Origin: Neobacillus notoginsengisoli
GTDB taxonomy: Bacteria; Bacillota; Bacilli; Bacillales; Cytobacillaceae
Assembly (NCBI RefSeq): GCF_003515685.1
Contig: NZ_QWEG01000003.1
Location: forward strand, 62,001 to 126,000
Length of the DNA: 64,000 nt
Reading direction: 5' to 3'
The notes below the pieces were generated by a model. The model had not been told where the DNA came from, ran no database searches, and worked only from the letters and a program-made list of their open reading frames with translations. A program made the position numbers and the translations under genes. Shown in pieces: positions 12,201 through 18,274 of this stretch; positions within the stretch are counted from its first letter, which is position 1, and every line of letters begins with the position of its first letter.

Positions 12201-12380
12201 CGAGTCTTGCTTGGATCTGTTGAGGCCGGTGCGGAAGGTGCGTTCTCGGTTGAATTGGCCGGGTTGATGAACGGGTCCCACACGTTGATTGCCGAAGCGG
12301 AAAACTTCGCCGGAAAGACAGAGTCTGTGAATGCGATGAAAGTAATCGTGATCGGGAAGCCGGCTAAGAAGGCGGGTTAA
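3237..12380 (+). CDS. Giant secreted bacillopeptidase F-like subtilase with five repeated units
   Basis: This encodes a secreted serine endopeptidase of 3047 residues. I start at TTG 3237, behind AGGGGGTG; this gives a textbook signal peptide (SFRKKASKRVFSVLL..., cleavage near LALAA). An I9-type propeptide follows (VDVIIRMKDQPD). The S8 domain has Asp263 (IMDTGVDG), His305 (GHGTHVAG), oxyanion Asn402 (AAGNDG) and Ser484 (SGTSMATPH), most like bacillopeptidase F. Then come carboxypeptidase-regulatory-like beta domains (from about residue 550) and PQQ-like propeller blades (about 710-1070). From residue 1234 there are five units starting at 1234, 1609, 1984, 2362 and 2742. Each has a Rossmann/amidotransferase-like domain of about 205 residues plus, in all but the last, two beta domains. 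The C-terminus is Ig-like. Role outside the cell is inferred; domain fold of the units is inferred. Confidence 0.93.
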   Translation: MSSFRKKASKRVFSVLLSVLVLLSTFAPQLALAAEGKPPRFSEEELVLEKKREKEAEAGGLEENKKEERQPESTSSKDELPDLLKGLGIEPPPLKDEKAPVKKEKAEASLQKAFEKSNEVDVIIRMKDQPDLQNIYPQVKQEKNRTEKLKAIKDHLTEKANNSQKGIQQALKAMESKGKAKQKQSLWIINGMSATVTKEALEELKKRDDIESITVDEILQLPEVTVEDTKPRLPEWGLEKIFAPKVWGNYGIKGEGIVVGIMDTGVDGNHEALKKNYRGHDGNHQYSWIDVSGDNYATPNDGNGHGTHVAGTAVGGGDGEPIGVAPGAEWIAAKIFSDGGRASTSGIHEAFQWFMAPGGDPSKAPHVVNNSWGNSNTYNLEFYEDVKAWIAAGIFPAFAAGNDGPGSQTVGSPGSFPESFTVGATDMYDQTASFSSRGPVFWQDSNGERKRFIKPDISAPGHQIYSAWPTKLNKGKYNTISGTSMATPHVTGAVALLYQANPNLTIDEAKAILKETVRKEGHMGTLPNDSYGEGIIDIYQAVTEAAFAGDLKGTVKDKDGEPLTATLEIEAEEIVKKISEQGTFSFKIREGSHQVKVTSFGYKPYEGTVVVKKGQVTSVDFVLQDAESYNVTGKVIDESGKPVPYAFLRLKNTPLTAIRTDGEGNFEIRKIPTGTYGINVSGEGIHGKSEELSIKQNTTVEIKVKKLTVPLGKEWTVANGNNARTGVSGNAIDVNSLEKSWEYSTESKGEILFSTPAAAGGKVVLTTDRGWVVGLDAKSGKEQWAVRIGSTNRSSPTIKGDTVYLSGGQDGKIYALDLKNGSIKWNTATGGSAVYESPIYHEGTLFVSSDLTANAQLYALNAETGAKLWSVKLGAPTYFGPSVGNGLIFIGSYDNQTIRALKIEDGTEVWQKRVSAEGIASKPAYSSGTLYFTGINFSTDAGTLYAVDAATGADKWKVPGIGDTQAASPIVYENMVIMGSSVQPNLRAFDKETGKEIWSNKDVGTTLNSGSVTANGLLFFASTNGSVSVLDVYTGERLKDMILPVYSTSGIPILPGQVILPYITGVESYQSPGIFEGVLTDKDGKPVQANLTVEETGESVKAKEEGSFALKHVPGEYTVRISLYGKKQVTEKVTFVSGYKLKKDYTLADAEKGSFAITVKDKRTSKVLDGVSVDLPAVGLNGVTDSDGIFAKEGVFEGTWDIAFSLGGFKDGKGKITIKPGETAVLAFDLQPIDIAVLNDLKGDITNLLEKNGYAVEERGWDVVKDIGRYRVLYLNGAYGTDGVKPTEAEVKNLVDEAKKHNVSLIFTDQWGSNYGSIHHLKDFYNNPADLGHDYSVGEVMLKIEADHPITKGYKVGNEVPVLVRHADFAWFNHYSGRTVGKIGATQIGYVGAGVAYQAVSENSAHLLLSSHSSAPWETTEGWQQGNYRILFNSLDYLFNAQYGKVSGTVADGTGNPLEASIEVVETGVKAKSGADGTFELFHDEGTFTVELRAKGLGTVTEKVSIAKGEPVTVNAVLGGSERGTLTGSVTDALSKLELAGVKVEVTSAAGEKVAEVQSAANGRFELTGLEEETYKLTFTKDGYIPYTQSVDVARHTGEIDVKLHTMPRVGVVGDHYSSDTNFKAFLKGYGISGIDVQPADLAEKMKDFDVVLINDPSSSSFTKAVFENTMKAADDAGTSVIFGEAYWSTSGLNHLVNYRKDPDARTVVRNTTLPAAYKVIEEHPIFNGFKKGDSINITSPAGATVASFKNYSGYPLAEVLHEDGASHGLGVAYKPRTENNVEVLMGGHGFSSYRGARDYTDDGKQIFLNAILWAANVKFPVIQGTVIDENGDPLNADIKVKGQPFSAKSDAATGAFSIALLEGDYELTVSAYGYKTKTVKAGAIIDGEPLSIKMDVAGDVGTINGSVESVKDGNAISGAKVMLVGKPRTTESNLQGQFGLAKVEPGTYTVRVEKEGFVRNDVEVKVAAGQDFVLNVKMLPSPTVGVVVDLTASGMTFKQYLEERGYIVEYLTYKDLDKLDAVDVVFANSDYNNNAIPTKADFKAFQEALDQKRKSVIWTGQAGGRGSIRYLQEYDGDPATVFDGTNKTGSKGIVKEDHPLTAGFKAGDEIEIPGKSGYYYGFDGYSGKTAVNFEQTLTGQKGSMVAYKGRTTQSVEILLANMTISHVFLPNDPTLFDVGREKLLMNAVNWAIAEKAPLVGELHGTIQNETGLAVKGDVFIKETGKKIAAKQDGKFFAGLEAGTYTVVVNAFGHHEKEFKVSIKNGQILNESFVLQSQNAGTVKGKLIDAATKNEIEGAVVEVLGTPVVAKTSATGQFELSLPDGSYEVRISATGYKPVFEVIKVTEGQETALNISMFVSEKIAVLASTANINRLKPFLEAYGYDVDFHIYTNYEPMIEKIADYKLIIVNDISSTMKDRFKEMIKKADEKETSLIFAGQYGYHSISELSNAFGDPKKVTSGFVDKELNIRVDENHAIFRGFEQGKEYPLLLNLKGAAQYSVYEGYSGTTLGNLTNPAKGDIGASVAYKFSSPNSVHILLSALQVGTYGNPADRWTDNAIKLYLNAIDYGLTASQGEIKGTVTDAKGKPIAGALVTIPGTSVKTATNSAGVYRIGIGIGTYEVKVQARGFVEQTGKVEIAETGSSAELNFTLESIEASDLSGLVVDKKTGDAVADAALTLIPEDEPDFKGTAVSGKDGSYVFENLLPGNYKVEVKAEGYLPQSFETAIGDKDVKLNLEMNAFEVAVLGDHNGNISSFLNSQGTFAEEKGWELLGQLDKYAAVVVNIKDGTKDQVAQLIKESDEKKVSLIFTGTWGVKEGSIQLLKEALGSPDPGADGYNEGAVYVKALEDHPVFEGLKADADGLVRIHAEKSPYAAFKNYAGMTLAELSVDGAEKGSAIAYDFRSKDHMHLLLSSFTATNIIGPERGWTAEGKQLFANAVRWSMDAEQQLPGAPVWDTAELKVKDEAAVVSGKADRLAKVNVYEVTGKKRVLLGSVEAGAEGAFSVELAGLMNGSHTLIAEAENFAGKTESVNAMKVIVIGKPAKKAG

Positions 12381-12407
12381 TAAGATAGAATTGTGTGTGA
12401 TTTTGGT

Positions 12408-12438
12408 GGGCTTCCCGGTTGCGGGGAGCTCTTTTTTT
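12408..12438 (+). terminator. Terminator after the giant subtilase gene
   Basis: GCTTCCCG pairs with CGGGGAGC across a GTTG loop, followed by CTTTTTTT. Confidence 0.9.
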
Positions 12439-12553
12439 GCGCTGGTTAGCGCAGCTATAGATTGACCGTAATTGGGCCAGAACCCATTGAGATGAGGTTT
12501 CGCAGTAGCGAAAGAGCGGAAATCGGGCCAGCAACCCGGTAAATCCAATGCTT

Positions 12554-12804
12554 ATTCGGACTCTTGGAGTCCTAAAACCTGTTAGAGAGTCCGAATCCAT
12601 TGCTTATTCGGACTCTAGGAGTCTTAAAACCTGTTAGAGAGTCCGAATCCATTGCTTATTCGGACTCTTTGAGCCTTAAAACCTGTTAGAGAGTCCGAAT
12701 CCATTGCTTATTCGGACTCTTGGAGTCTTAAAACCTGTTAGAGAGTCTGAATCCAATGTTTATTCGGACTCTTGGAGTTTTAAAATCTAGTTGAGAGTCC
12801 GAAT
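12554..12804. repeat. 52-bp tandem array A (five units with internal inverted repeat)
   Basis: Units begin with ATTCGGACTCT at 12554, 12606, 12658, 12710 and 12762: the period is exactly 52 bp. Each unit ends with AGAGTCCGAAT, the perfect 11-bp reverse complement of its beginning, leaving a 21-base loop; a 9-base linker (CCATTGCTT) separates units. Inside the unit GGACTC can alternatively pair with GAGTCC only three bases away, so two hairpins compete. The array lies between the subtilase terminator and the methyltransferase gene. There are no cas genes and no variable spacers, so it is not a CRISPR. Confidence 0.95.
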
Positions 12805-12989
12805 CTATAGCTAATTTTTTCACGGTTAGGAGGGCTGAGGGTAAAACTACCTTGAATCCCGGAGGCGTTACTTTGACCTTGTTCTTCCTGGTTCTGAAGG
12901 AATATTTTGAGGCGAACAATGGCGGTAAGGTTGAGTAAAAGGAACGAGTGGTAAACTGTTATAAGAATGTAGCAAAGGAGTAGAGCATA

Positions 12990-13589
12990 TTGAATTTTTG
13001 GCACGAGCGTTTCAAGGATGAGGATTATGTATATGGCACAGAAGCGAATGCTTTTTTGCAAGAAGCACAGAAGAGCCTTCGGTTGACCGGTCATGCTTTG
13101 GCGATTGCGGAGGGCGAGGGGCGCAACGCAGTTTTCCTGGCAGAGCAGGGGATGAAGGTGACGACATGGGATTACGCGGAATCCGGCCTGGAAAAAACGA
13201 AAAACCTCGCCCGCCTGAAAGGTGTCGAGGTAGAAACAAGGCTCGTTGATTTAAACGAGGCAAAATGGGATAAAGATAAGTGGGATGAGATTGTATGTGT
13301 ATTCGGGCATTTTCCCGAAGATTTGCGCCGGAAGACACTGAAGGGGGTAAAGGAAGCCGTCAAACCAGGCGGTTATTTCATTACCGAAGTCTATTCAAAC
13401 CGCCAAATTCCCTACAAAAGCGGCGGTCCAAAGGAAATAGACTTACTCTACAAACCCGATGAGTTTTTAAACGTTTTCCATGACTGGCGAATCATCCACC
13501 ACTTCATAGGTGAAGTCCACCGCCAAGAAGGCAAACTCCACAACGGCCTCTCCCACGTCATCCAATTCATCGGCCAAAAACCGGAATGA
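12990..13589 (+). CDS. Class I SAM-dependent methyltransferase
   Basis: The 199-residue protein has a Rossmann methyltransferase core: motif I AIAEGEGRNAVFLA (about residues 38-51) and an acidic post-I strand (TTWDYAESGLEK). The loop around VCVFGHFP corresponds to motif IV. It resembles the TehB/tellurite-resistance-like small methyltransferases, but the substrate is unknown. Start TTG 12990 follows AAAGGAG. The last 100 coding bases are G-poor and C/A-rich, unlike the rest of the gene. The stop codon TGA is the first three bases of a dispersed TGAAGCA-type element. An upstream 52-bp array separates it from the subtilase gene. Confidence 0.88.
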   Translation: MNFWHERFKDEDYVYGTEANAFLQEAQKSLRLTGHALAIAEGEGRNAVFLAEQGMKVTTWDYAESGLEKTKNLARLKGVEVETRLVDLNEAKWDKDKWDEIVCVFGHFPEDLRRKTLKGVKEAVKPGGYFITEVYSNRQIPYKSGGPKEIDLLYKPDEFLNVFHDWRIIHHFIGEVHRQEGKLHNGLSHVIQFIGQKPE

Positions 13590-13614
13590 GGCAGGGGACG
13601 GTTCCAGTGCCTCA
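13587..13614 (+). repeat. Dispersed TGAAGCA...TGCTTCA element, copy 3
   Basis: TGAGGCAGGGGACGGTTCC followed by AGTGCCTCA. Its first three bases are the stop codon of the methyltransferase gene. Confidence 0.8.
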
Positions 13615-13672
13615 CTGTGGAACTGGCAGGACGGCTGTTTGACCTTTTATTAACGGGAAAGGGGGATGCGTC

Positions 13673-14068
13673 ATGCTTGATGGAGATTCAAAAGGGGCAG
13701 AAAAACAAGCCCCTACGGTCGACTCCAAGTATATCCAGCAGCATTTGGCGAATGAACGGACATATCTCGCCTGGATTCGGACAGCGATTGCAATCATTGG
13801 GGTTGGTTTTCTGGTCACGAACCTCCATTTCAATATGAGGTCCACCCTTACTCCAATCAATGATTTTATGGCGAATACGATTGGCATGTCCTCCGTTTTG
13901 CTAGGTATTGTGGTGATTGTGATGTCGACCGTTTCTTATCTTCAAAAGGTAAAATCAATCAACAATCAGACATTTAAGACGCCGCGGGTGCCTATTATGT
14001 TACTTGGAATCCTTGTCGTGATGATTGCAGTCTTCTTCTCAGTGTATTTTGTGATGGTGAATACCTGA
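13673..14068 (+). CDS. DUF202 (YidH-type) membrane protein
   Basis: The 131-residue protein carries the DUF202 signature LANERTYLAWIRTAIAIIG (about residues 25-43), then two further hydrophobic segments, giving three membrane helices. The family is widespread and its function is not established. Start ATG 13673 follows AAAGGGGGATG. The N-terminal 20 residues are charged and probably cytoplasmic. It stands alone between the methyltransferase gene and an oppositely oriented small gene. Confidence 0.88.
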   Translation: MLDGDSKGAEKQAPTVDSKYIQQHLANERTYLAWIRTAIAIIGVGFLVTNLHFNMRSTLTPINDFMANTIGMSSVLLGIVVIVMSTVSYLQKVKSINNQTFKTPRVPIMLLGILVVMIAVFFSVYFVMVNT

Positions 14069-14079
14069 ATTGGTGTGGT

Positions 14080-14373
14080 TCAGAACCGTTCCCCCGGATT
14101 TATGGTGTCGGTGTTTTTCGGTTCGGCAGGGGGGCGGTTTTTGCGGTCGTCCATGATTTCGGTAAACAATACCCACGTATGCTTGATGAACTGCTGAAAG
14201 TCCCCAACCATCGCGATGACGGCATTTGAAACTTCCAGGTTCTCCTTTAGTGAATGCAGTTCAGCCTGGACCCGGTCAACCGCATCGCCCGGATTTTCCA
14301 ACTGCTTCTCAATCACCGGCCACGACGACATTAGAAATAGAACCGACAAAATCAGCGTTATGAAGCGAAACAT
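14080..14373 (-). CDS. Small membrane-anchored or secreted protein, unknown
   Basis: From ATG 14373 (GGAGG about 10 bases upstream) this is 97 residues. It has a hydrophobic N-terminus (FRFITLILSVLFLMSSW) and then a heptad-like amphipathic stretch that may form a coiled coil. The longer upstream frame runs through a dispersed repeat and is not credible. I recognise no family. The gene converges with the DUF202 gene with 11 bases between their stop codons. Confidence 0.6.
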   Translation of the reverse strand: MFRFITLILSVLFLMSSWPVIEKQLENPGDAVDRVQAELHSLKENLEVSNAVIAMVGDFQQFIKHTWVLFTEIMDDRKNRPPAEPKNTDTINPGERF

Positions 14374-14390
14374 AATCGAATAGCCTCCAA

Positions 14391-14418
14391 TGAAGCAGCG
14401 GGACGGTTCCACTGCTTC
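14391..14418 (+). repeat. Dispersed TGAAGCA...TGCTTCA element, copy 4
   Basis: TGAAGCAGCGGGACGG then TTCCACTGCTTC, ending in a T run. It sits just upstream of the start of the oppositely oriented small gene. Confidence 0.75.
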
Positions 14419-14675
14419 TTTTTTTATGATTTTTGCCAATTGTGGGCGGTTATATAAGTGGATTTGCATTTATTAAGCATTTACGGGAGATGGAATATGT
14501 TGACGGTACATTCATAGGGGACTTAAAGAGAAGACAAGAATGTATTTTATGAATGGATGCTTTATAGGCGGAATGAATGAAAGGCCGGTTATAGAAGGAG
14601 CTATTCCTCTTTCTCAAATTTCTTTGAAAAAAATTTCCGAAACTACTAATGAAATTCGGAAACCTTTGAAAGGAG

Positions 14676-14755
14676 TCCGGAATGAGGCACTGGAACCGTC
14701 CCCGTGCTTCTTTCGAGTGTCGAATGAAGCAGTAGAACCGTCCCCTGCTTCACCC
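14676..14755 (-). repeat. Dispersed TGAAGCA...TGCTTCA element, copies 5 and 6 in tandem
   Basis: Two inverted-orientation copies lie head to tail: GAATGAGGCACTGGAACCG/TCCCCGTGCTTC and GAATGAAGCAGTAGAACCG/TCCCCTGCTTCA. An open frame across 14540-14794 consists largely of this repeat and is not called as a gene. The tandem copies are 45-120 bases upstream of the nan promoter. Confidence 0.75.
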
Positions 14756-14800
14756 AATAGTGGATATTTCTTCTGGAAAATTAAATTGTGGTGAAAATTA

Positions 14801-14850
14801 TTTACACAATGTCGAGATTTGTGATATGCTGTTTTCGAAAGCGTTATCAT
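14801..14850 (+). promoter_or_regulatory. nan operon promoter with overlapping cre site
   Basis: A -35 TTTACA (14801-14806) and an extended -10 TGATATGCT (core TATGCT, 14825-14830) are 18 bp apart. Just after the -10 lies TTCGAAAGCGTTATCAT (14834-14850), a close match to the CcpA cre consensus. Its position over the start site predicts catabolite repression of the sialic-acid genes. This is inferred from sequence. Confidence 0.75.
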
Positions 14851-14891
14851 TTTGAAAAGTTTTAAAATTAGAAACTTAGGTGGGTGGGAAG

Positions 14892-15803
14892 ATGACAAAC
14901 GAGAAATTCAAGGGAATTATTCCTGCTTTTTATGCTTGTTACGATGAGGCCGGCGTGGTGTCGGAGGAGCGTACGAAGGCGCTTAGCCTTTATCTTTTGG
15001 AAAAAGGCGTGAAAGGTCTTTATGTCGGCGGGAGCTCTGGTGAGTGCATTTATCAGAATCTAGAGGAGCGGAAAGCAACGCTGAAGTTTGTGGCTGAAAG
15101 TGTAGGCGGAAAGTTGGCGCTAATCGCCCATGTTGGCGCACCTTCTACTAGGGAAAGCGTCGAGTTGGCGAAATACGCGGCAGAGCTTGGCTATGATGCG
15201 TTGTCCGCGATTCCGCCAATTTATTTCAAACTGCCGGAAAGCTCAATCTACCGTTACTGGACCGATATAATCGAAGCCAGCGAGCTGCCATTTATCATTT
15301 ATAACATTCCGCAGACAACCGGCTACAACTTATCTCTTAACCTTTTTGCAAAAATGATAGAAAACAAGAAGGTAATTGGGGTTAAAAATTCATCAATGCC
15401 AGTACTCGACATCGAACGCTTCAAGGCCGCCGGCGGAGAAGACTTCATCGTTTTCAACGGTCCGGACGAGCAGTATGTAGCAGGACGGCTGATTGGTGCC
15501 GACAGCGGCATCGGCGGAACGTATGCAGCCATGCCTGAACTTTATCTGAAGGCGGAGGAATACGTGGCCACAGGCAATTTTGCAAAAGCGAGGAGCATCC
15601 AAAAGGATATCAACAATCTCATCATTGCACTTTGCTCGCTGAATGGAAATATGTATTCCGCAATTAAGGAAGTCCTTAAGCTCCGCGGCGTAAACGTAGG
15701 AAGCGTCAGGGCACCACTAGAGCCAGTAACCGGAGCGGACCTGGACAAAGTTGCCGCCATTAAAGACCAAATTGATGCAACGATTGCAAAATACTTGGAT
15801 TGA
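14892..15803 (+). CDS. nanA: N-acetylneuraminate lyase
   Basis: NanA is an aldolase that splits sialic acid into N-acetylmannosamine and pyruvate in the cytoplasm. The 303-residue protein has the class-I DHDPS/NAL fold: GGSSGECIYQNLEER carries the GxSGE-type motif, IIYNIPQTTGYNL holds the catalytic tyrosine, and the Schiff-base lysine is in IGVKNSS. ATG 14892 is preferred over the GTG at 14880 because GGTGGG precedes it. It is first in a cluster with a sugar ABC transporter, nanE, nanK and an rpiR regulator, which fixes the substrate as sialic acid. TTTTGCAAAA occurs twice in the gene, each time encoding FAK. Confidence 0.94.
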   Translation: MTNEKFKGIIPAFYACYDEAGVVSEERTKALSLYLLEKGVKGLYVGGSSGECIYQNLEERKATLKFVAESVGGKLALIAHVGAPSTRESVELAKYAAELGYDALSAIPPIYFKLPESSIYRYWTDIIEASELPFIIYNIPQTTGYNLSLNLFAKMIENKKVIGVKNSSMPVLDIERFKAAGGEDFIVFNGPDEQYVAGRLIGADSGIGGTYAAMPELYLKAEEYVATGNFAKARSIQKDINNLIIALCSLNGNMYSAIKEVLKLRGVNVGSVRAPLEPVTGADLDKVAAIKDQIDATIAKYLD

Positions 15804-15833
15804 TCACATCCTAGGATGCAAGATTGAAAGTTT

Positions 15834-15882
15834 TTTTGCAAAAAATCACGCCAGGAGAACCAGGCTGTTAACCAGCCTGTCT
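15834..15882 (+). other. Intercistronic hairpin and TTTTGCAAAA palindrome before the transporter genes
   Basis: TTTTGCAAAA lies at 15834-15843. CAGGCTG (15861-15867) pairs with CAGCCTG (15873-15879) across TTAAC without a strong T run. The hairpin may protect the downstream binding-protein mRNA or partly terminate. Its role is inferred. Confidence 0.55.
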
Positions 15883-15924
15883 TCATAAAAAGACAAACTA
15901 TGAAAGATGTCAGGGGGAAAGATT

Positions 15925-17316
15925 ATGTTGAAAAAACGCTTTGTCGCTTTGACTGCTGCTGCAGTACTTGGCGTTGGCCTGCTTGCCGGGTGCACCGGCG
16001 GAAAATCCAAGGACAGTGCCGGCGATTCAAAGAAACCGGTTGAAATTTCCGTTTGGCTGACTCCGCAATGGAAGGGAGTCATGGATGCGAATGAGAAGGG
16101 TGCGGATTTTGACAGCTTCTTCAAGCACGCAGCCGAAAAATTCACAGAGCAGTACAAAGACCATAATGTCAAAGTTAACGTTGAAGTCATCGCCGGCGAT
16201 CAGCGCGATGAATTGCTGAACGTTAACCTAAACGGAGGTACTCCTCCGGATGTCTTCTTCGAAAGTGTTTTTGCAATGGGCGATTATGCGCACAGGGGAG
16301 CACTTGTGCCGCTGAATGACATTGTTGATGAAGACGCCAAGAAAGATATCGACAGCAATTACTGGGACAGCGTAACGTTCGGTGACGATATTTACTTCTA
16401 TCCGTTCTCCCACATGCCGGGCACGCTCGTCTACAATGCTGACATGTTCAAGGCTGCCGGACTGGACGAATACATTGGCGGCCAAGACGAAATTAAGACT
16501 TGGACTCTAGCAGAATATGAAACAATCTTGAACAAGCTGAAGACGGACCTTCCAAAGGACAAGTATTCCAATGCGTACCCGATGGGCTTATACGCTTTGA
16601 ACAACCAGGGGGATACATGGAATCTTGCGTACTTGAGGATGTTCGGCAACAAATTCTTTGACGATGATGCAAACATCGTTCTTGGTGATGCGAATGGGGC
16701 GAAGGCTGCCAACTGGTTGAAGAAGATTTATGATGAAAAACTGACAAACCCTGGCGCTGAATCCGTTTCATCCAATGATGTAAACGCGATGTTCCAGAAC
16801 CAGCAACTTGGAATTAGCTTTACAAACTCTGTTCTGTACAAAAATGCCCTTGCCGACATGGAAGCAGGCAAAGCGCCTAAGTTCGATGCTAGGCTTGCGA
16901 ATATTCCGTCTGAAAGCGGAGACCCGCTGACATTCACATATGTCACTGGTGCAAGCGTCTTCAACACTGGCGATGAGACGAAGATGAAAATCAGTAAAGA
17001 TTTCGTCAAGTTTTTCTCAACCGATCTTGAGCTTGTGAAAGCTTCGAAAAACGGCGTACCGGTCAGGACCTCCGTTGTTGAAGAGTTCAAAGCTGACAAT
17101 CCTCTGTTTGAGGCTTATGACAAAAACGCGAAATACATGTTCAACTTCACTGGCAGCGTACCAGGCTACGGTGAATTGAGACAAGTTCTTTATCCTGAAC
17201 TCCAGGCTCTCTACACAGGCGAAAAGAAGGGTGAGCAGGTTGTGAAGGACTATCAAAAGAATGGTAACGAAGTCATCAAAAATGCGAAAGCAAACTCGGT
17301 TATTTTCCAGAAGTAA
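15925..17316 (+). CDS. Extracellular sugar-binding lipoprotein of a CUT1 ABC transporter (probable sialic acid)
   Basis: The start ATG 15925 follows AGGGGGA. The signal peptide ends in the lipobox LLAGC, so Cys24 or thereabouts is lipidated and anchors the protein outside the membrane. The remaining ~440 residues are a family-1 solute-binding protein. Its position between nanA and two permeases followed by nanE suggests sialic acid as ligand, as in the streptococcal SatABC system. A hairpin after the gene (17339-17361) may keep its mRNA more abundant than the permease mRNA. Confidence 0.88.
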   Translation: MLKKRFVALTAAAVLGVGLLAGCTGGKSKDSAGDSKKPVEISVWLTPQWKGVMDANEKGADFDSFFKHAAEKFTEQYKDHNVKVNVEVIAGDQRDELLNVNLNGGTPPDVFFESVFAMGDYAHRGALVPLNDIVDEDAKKDIDSNYWDSVTFGDDIYFYPFSHMPGTLVYNADMFKAAGLDEYIGGQDEIKTWTLAEYETILNKLKTDLPKDKYSNAYPMGLYALNNQGDTWNLAYLRMFGNKFFDDDANIVLGDANGAKAANWLKKIYDEKLTNPGAESVSSNDVNAMFQNQQLGISFTNSVLYKNALADMEAGKAPKFDARLANIPSESGDPLTFTYVTGASVFNTGDETKMKISKDFVKFFSTDLELVKASKNGVPVRTSVVEEFKADNPLFEAYDKNAKYMFNFTGSVPGYGELRQVLYPELQALYTGEKKGEQVVKDYQKNGNEVIKNAKANSVIFQK

Positions 17317-17338
17317 TTCTTTTGCTTAGATCTTGGCT

Positions 17339-17361
17339 GCAGGCCGCCCCGCGCGGCTTGC
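17339..17361 (+). other. Intercistronic hairpin after the binding-protein gene
   Basis: GCAGGCCGC pairs with GCGGCTTGC (one G-T pair) over CCCGC, with no T run after it. This resembles the stabilising hairpins between binding-protein and permease genes of sugar ABC operons. Confidence 0.65.
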
Positions 17362-17385
17362 GGCTAATGATAGTAGGGAGGTCCC

Positions 17386-18261
17386 ATGAACATCAACCAG
17401 AAGTCTCTAAAAGAAAATCTGACGGGCTATCTGTTTATCGCGCCGCAGCTGCTTCTGTTCCTTGTCTTTATTGTTTATCCGATTATCGAAGGCATCCGAT
17501 TAAGTCTTTATAGAATCAATTACCAGCAAGAAACGTTTGTTGGTTTTGAAAACTACAGCCGCTTATTTGCAAATCCAGTATTCATGAAATCCACGATCAA
17601 CACGGTTATGTTTGTCGTTTTCATCGTTGCGTTAACCGTGATTTTCGCGTTATTCGTTTCAGCTTCAATCTTTGATAAAAATGCAAAATACGTGTCCTTT
17701 ATTAGAGGCAGTTATTATATACCGGTTATGGTTTCCATGGTTGTTATGAGTATGGTTTGGAGCTTTTTGCTCAACCCGGCCAACGGATTGATCTCTTATG
17801 CGGCAAGGCAACTGGAAATCGCCTCGGTGAATTTTCTCGGGGATAAAGACCTTGTCCTCCCGGTCATCATTTTCATTACGTTCGCAACGAACGTCGGCTC
17901 CGCGATTATCCTTTATGTCGCTTCAATGATCGGCGTTCCGAAGGATATATTCGAAGCGGCCGAGGTGGACGGCGCCAACAGGCTGCAGGTCATTTTCAAA
18001 ATCCTCATCCCGTTGGTGAAGCCGACAACGATTTATATCATCATCATGAATATCATTGCCGTTTTGAAAATCTTCGTCGTCATTCAGCTTTTGACAGGCG
18101 GCGGGCCTAATAATGCTTCAACGACACTCATGTACTTCCTGTACAATAACGCATTTAAATATAACCAGCTCGGCATTGCTTCAGCTGTCGGTGTCATCAT
18201 GTTCCTGATTACGCTTGCTCTCTCCATTCCACAGCTGCGCGCAATGTTCAAGAAAGACTAG
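17386..18261 (+). CDS. CUT1 sugar ABC transporter permease 1 (MalF/SatB-like)
   Basis: The 291-residue integral membrane protein has six predicted helices and the ABC permease loop EAAEVDGANRLQVIFKILIP, which contacts the ATPase. An N-terminal hydrophobic segment YLFIAPQLLLFLVFIVYP is typical of MalF-type partners. Start ATG 17386 follows AGGGAGG. It pairs with the next gene. No ATPase gene is present in the cluster, so a shared MsmX/MsmK-type ATPase from elsewhere is expected. Confidence 0.92.
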   Translation: MNINQKSLKENLTGYLFIAPQLLLFLVFIVYPIIEGIRLSLYRINYQQETFVGFENYSRLFANPVFMKSTINTVMFVVFIVALTVIFALFVSASIFDKNAKYVSFIRGSYYIPVMVSMVVMSMVWSFLLNPANGLISYAARQLEIASVNFLGDKDLVLPVIIFITFATNVGSAIILYVASMIGVPKDIFEAAEVDGANRLQVIFKILIPLVKPTTIYIIIMNIIAVLKIFVVIQLLTGGGPNNASTTLMYFLYNNAFKYNQLGIASAVGVIMFLITLALSIPQLRAMFKKD

Positions 18262-18274
18262 GAGGTGGCTGGAT

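Noticed and set aside
3259-12283. Many long open frames on the minus strand across the subtilase gene
   Set aside because: They are antisense shadows of a GC-rich, codon-biased gene; none has a ribosome site with a sensible protein.
12554-12804. CRISPR array
   Set aside because: Whole 52-bp units are repeated with no unique spacers, and there are no cas genes.
14540-14794. 84-residue open frame before the nan promoter
   Set aside because: More than a third of it is two copies of the dispersed element, and no family resemblance is seen.
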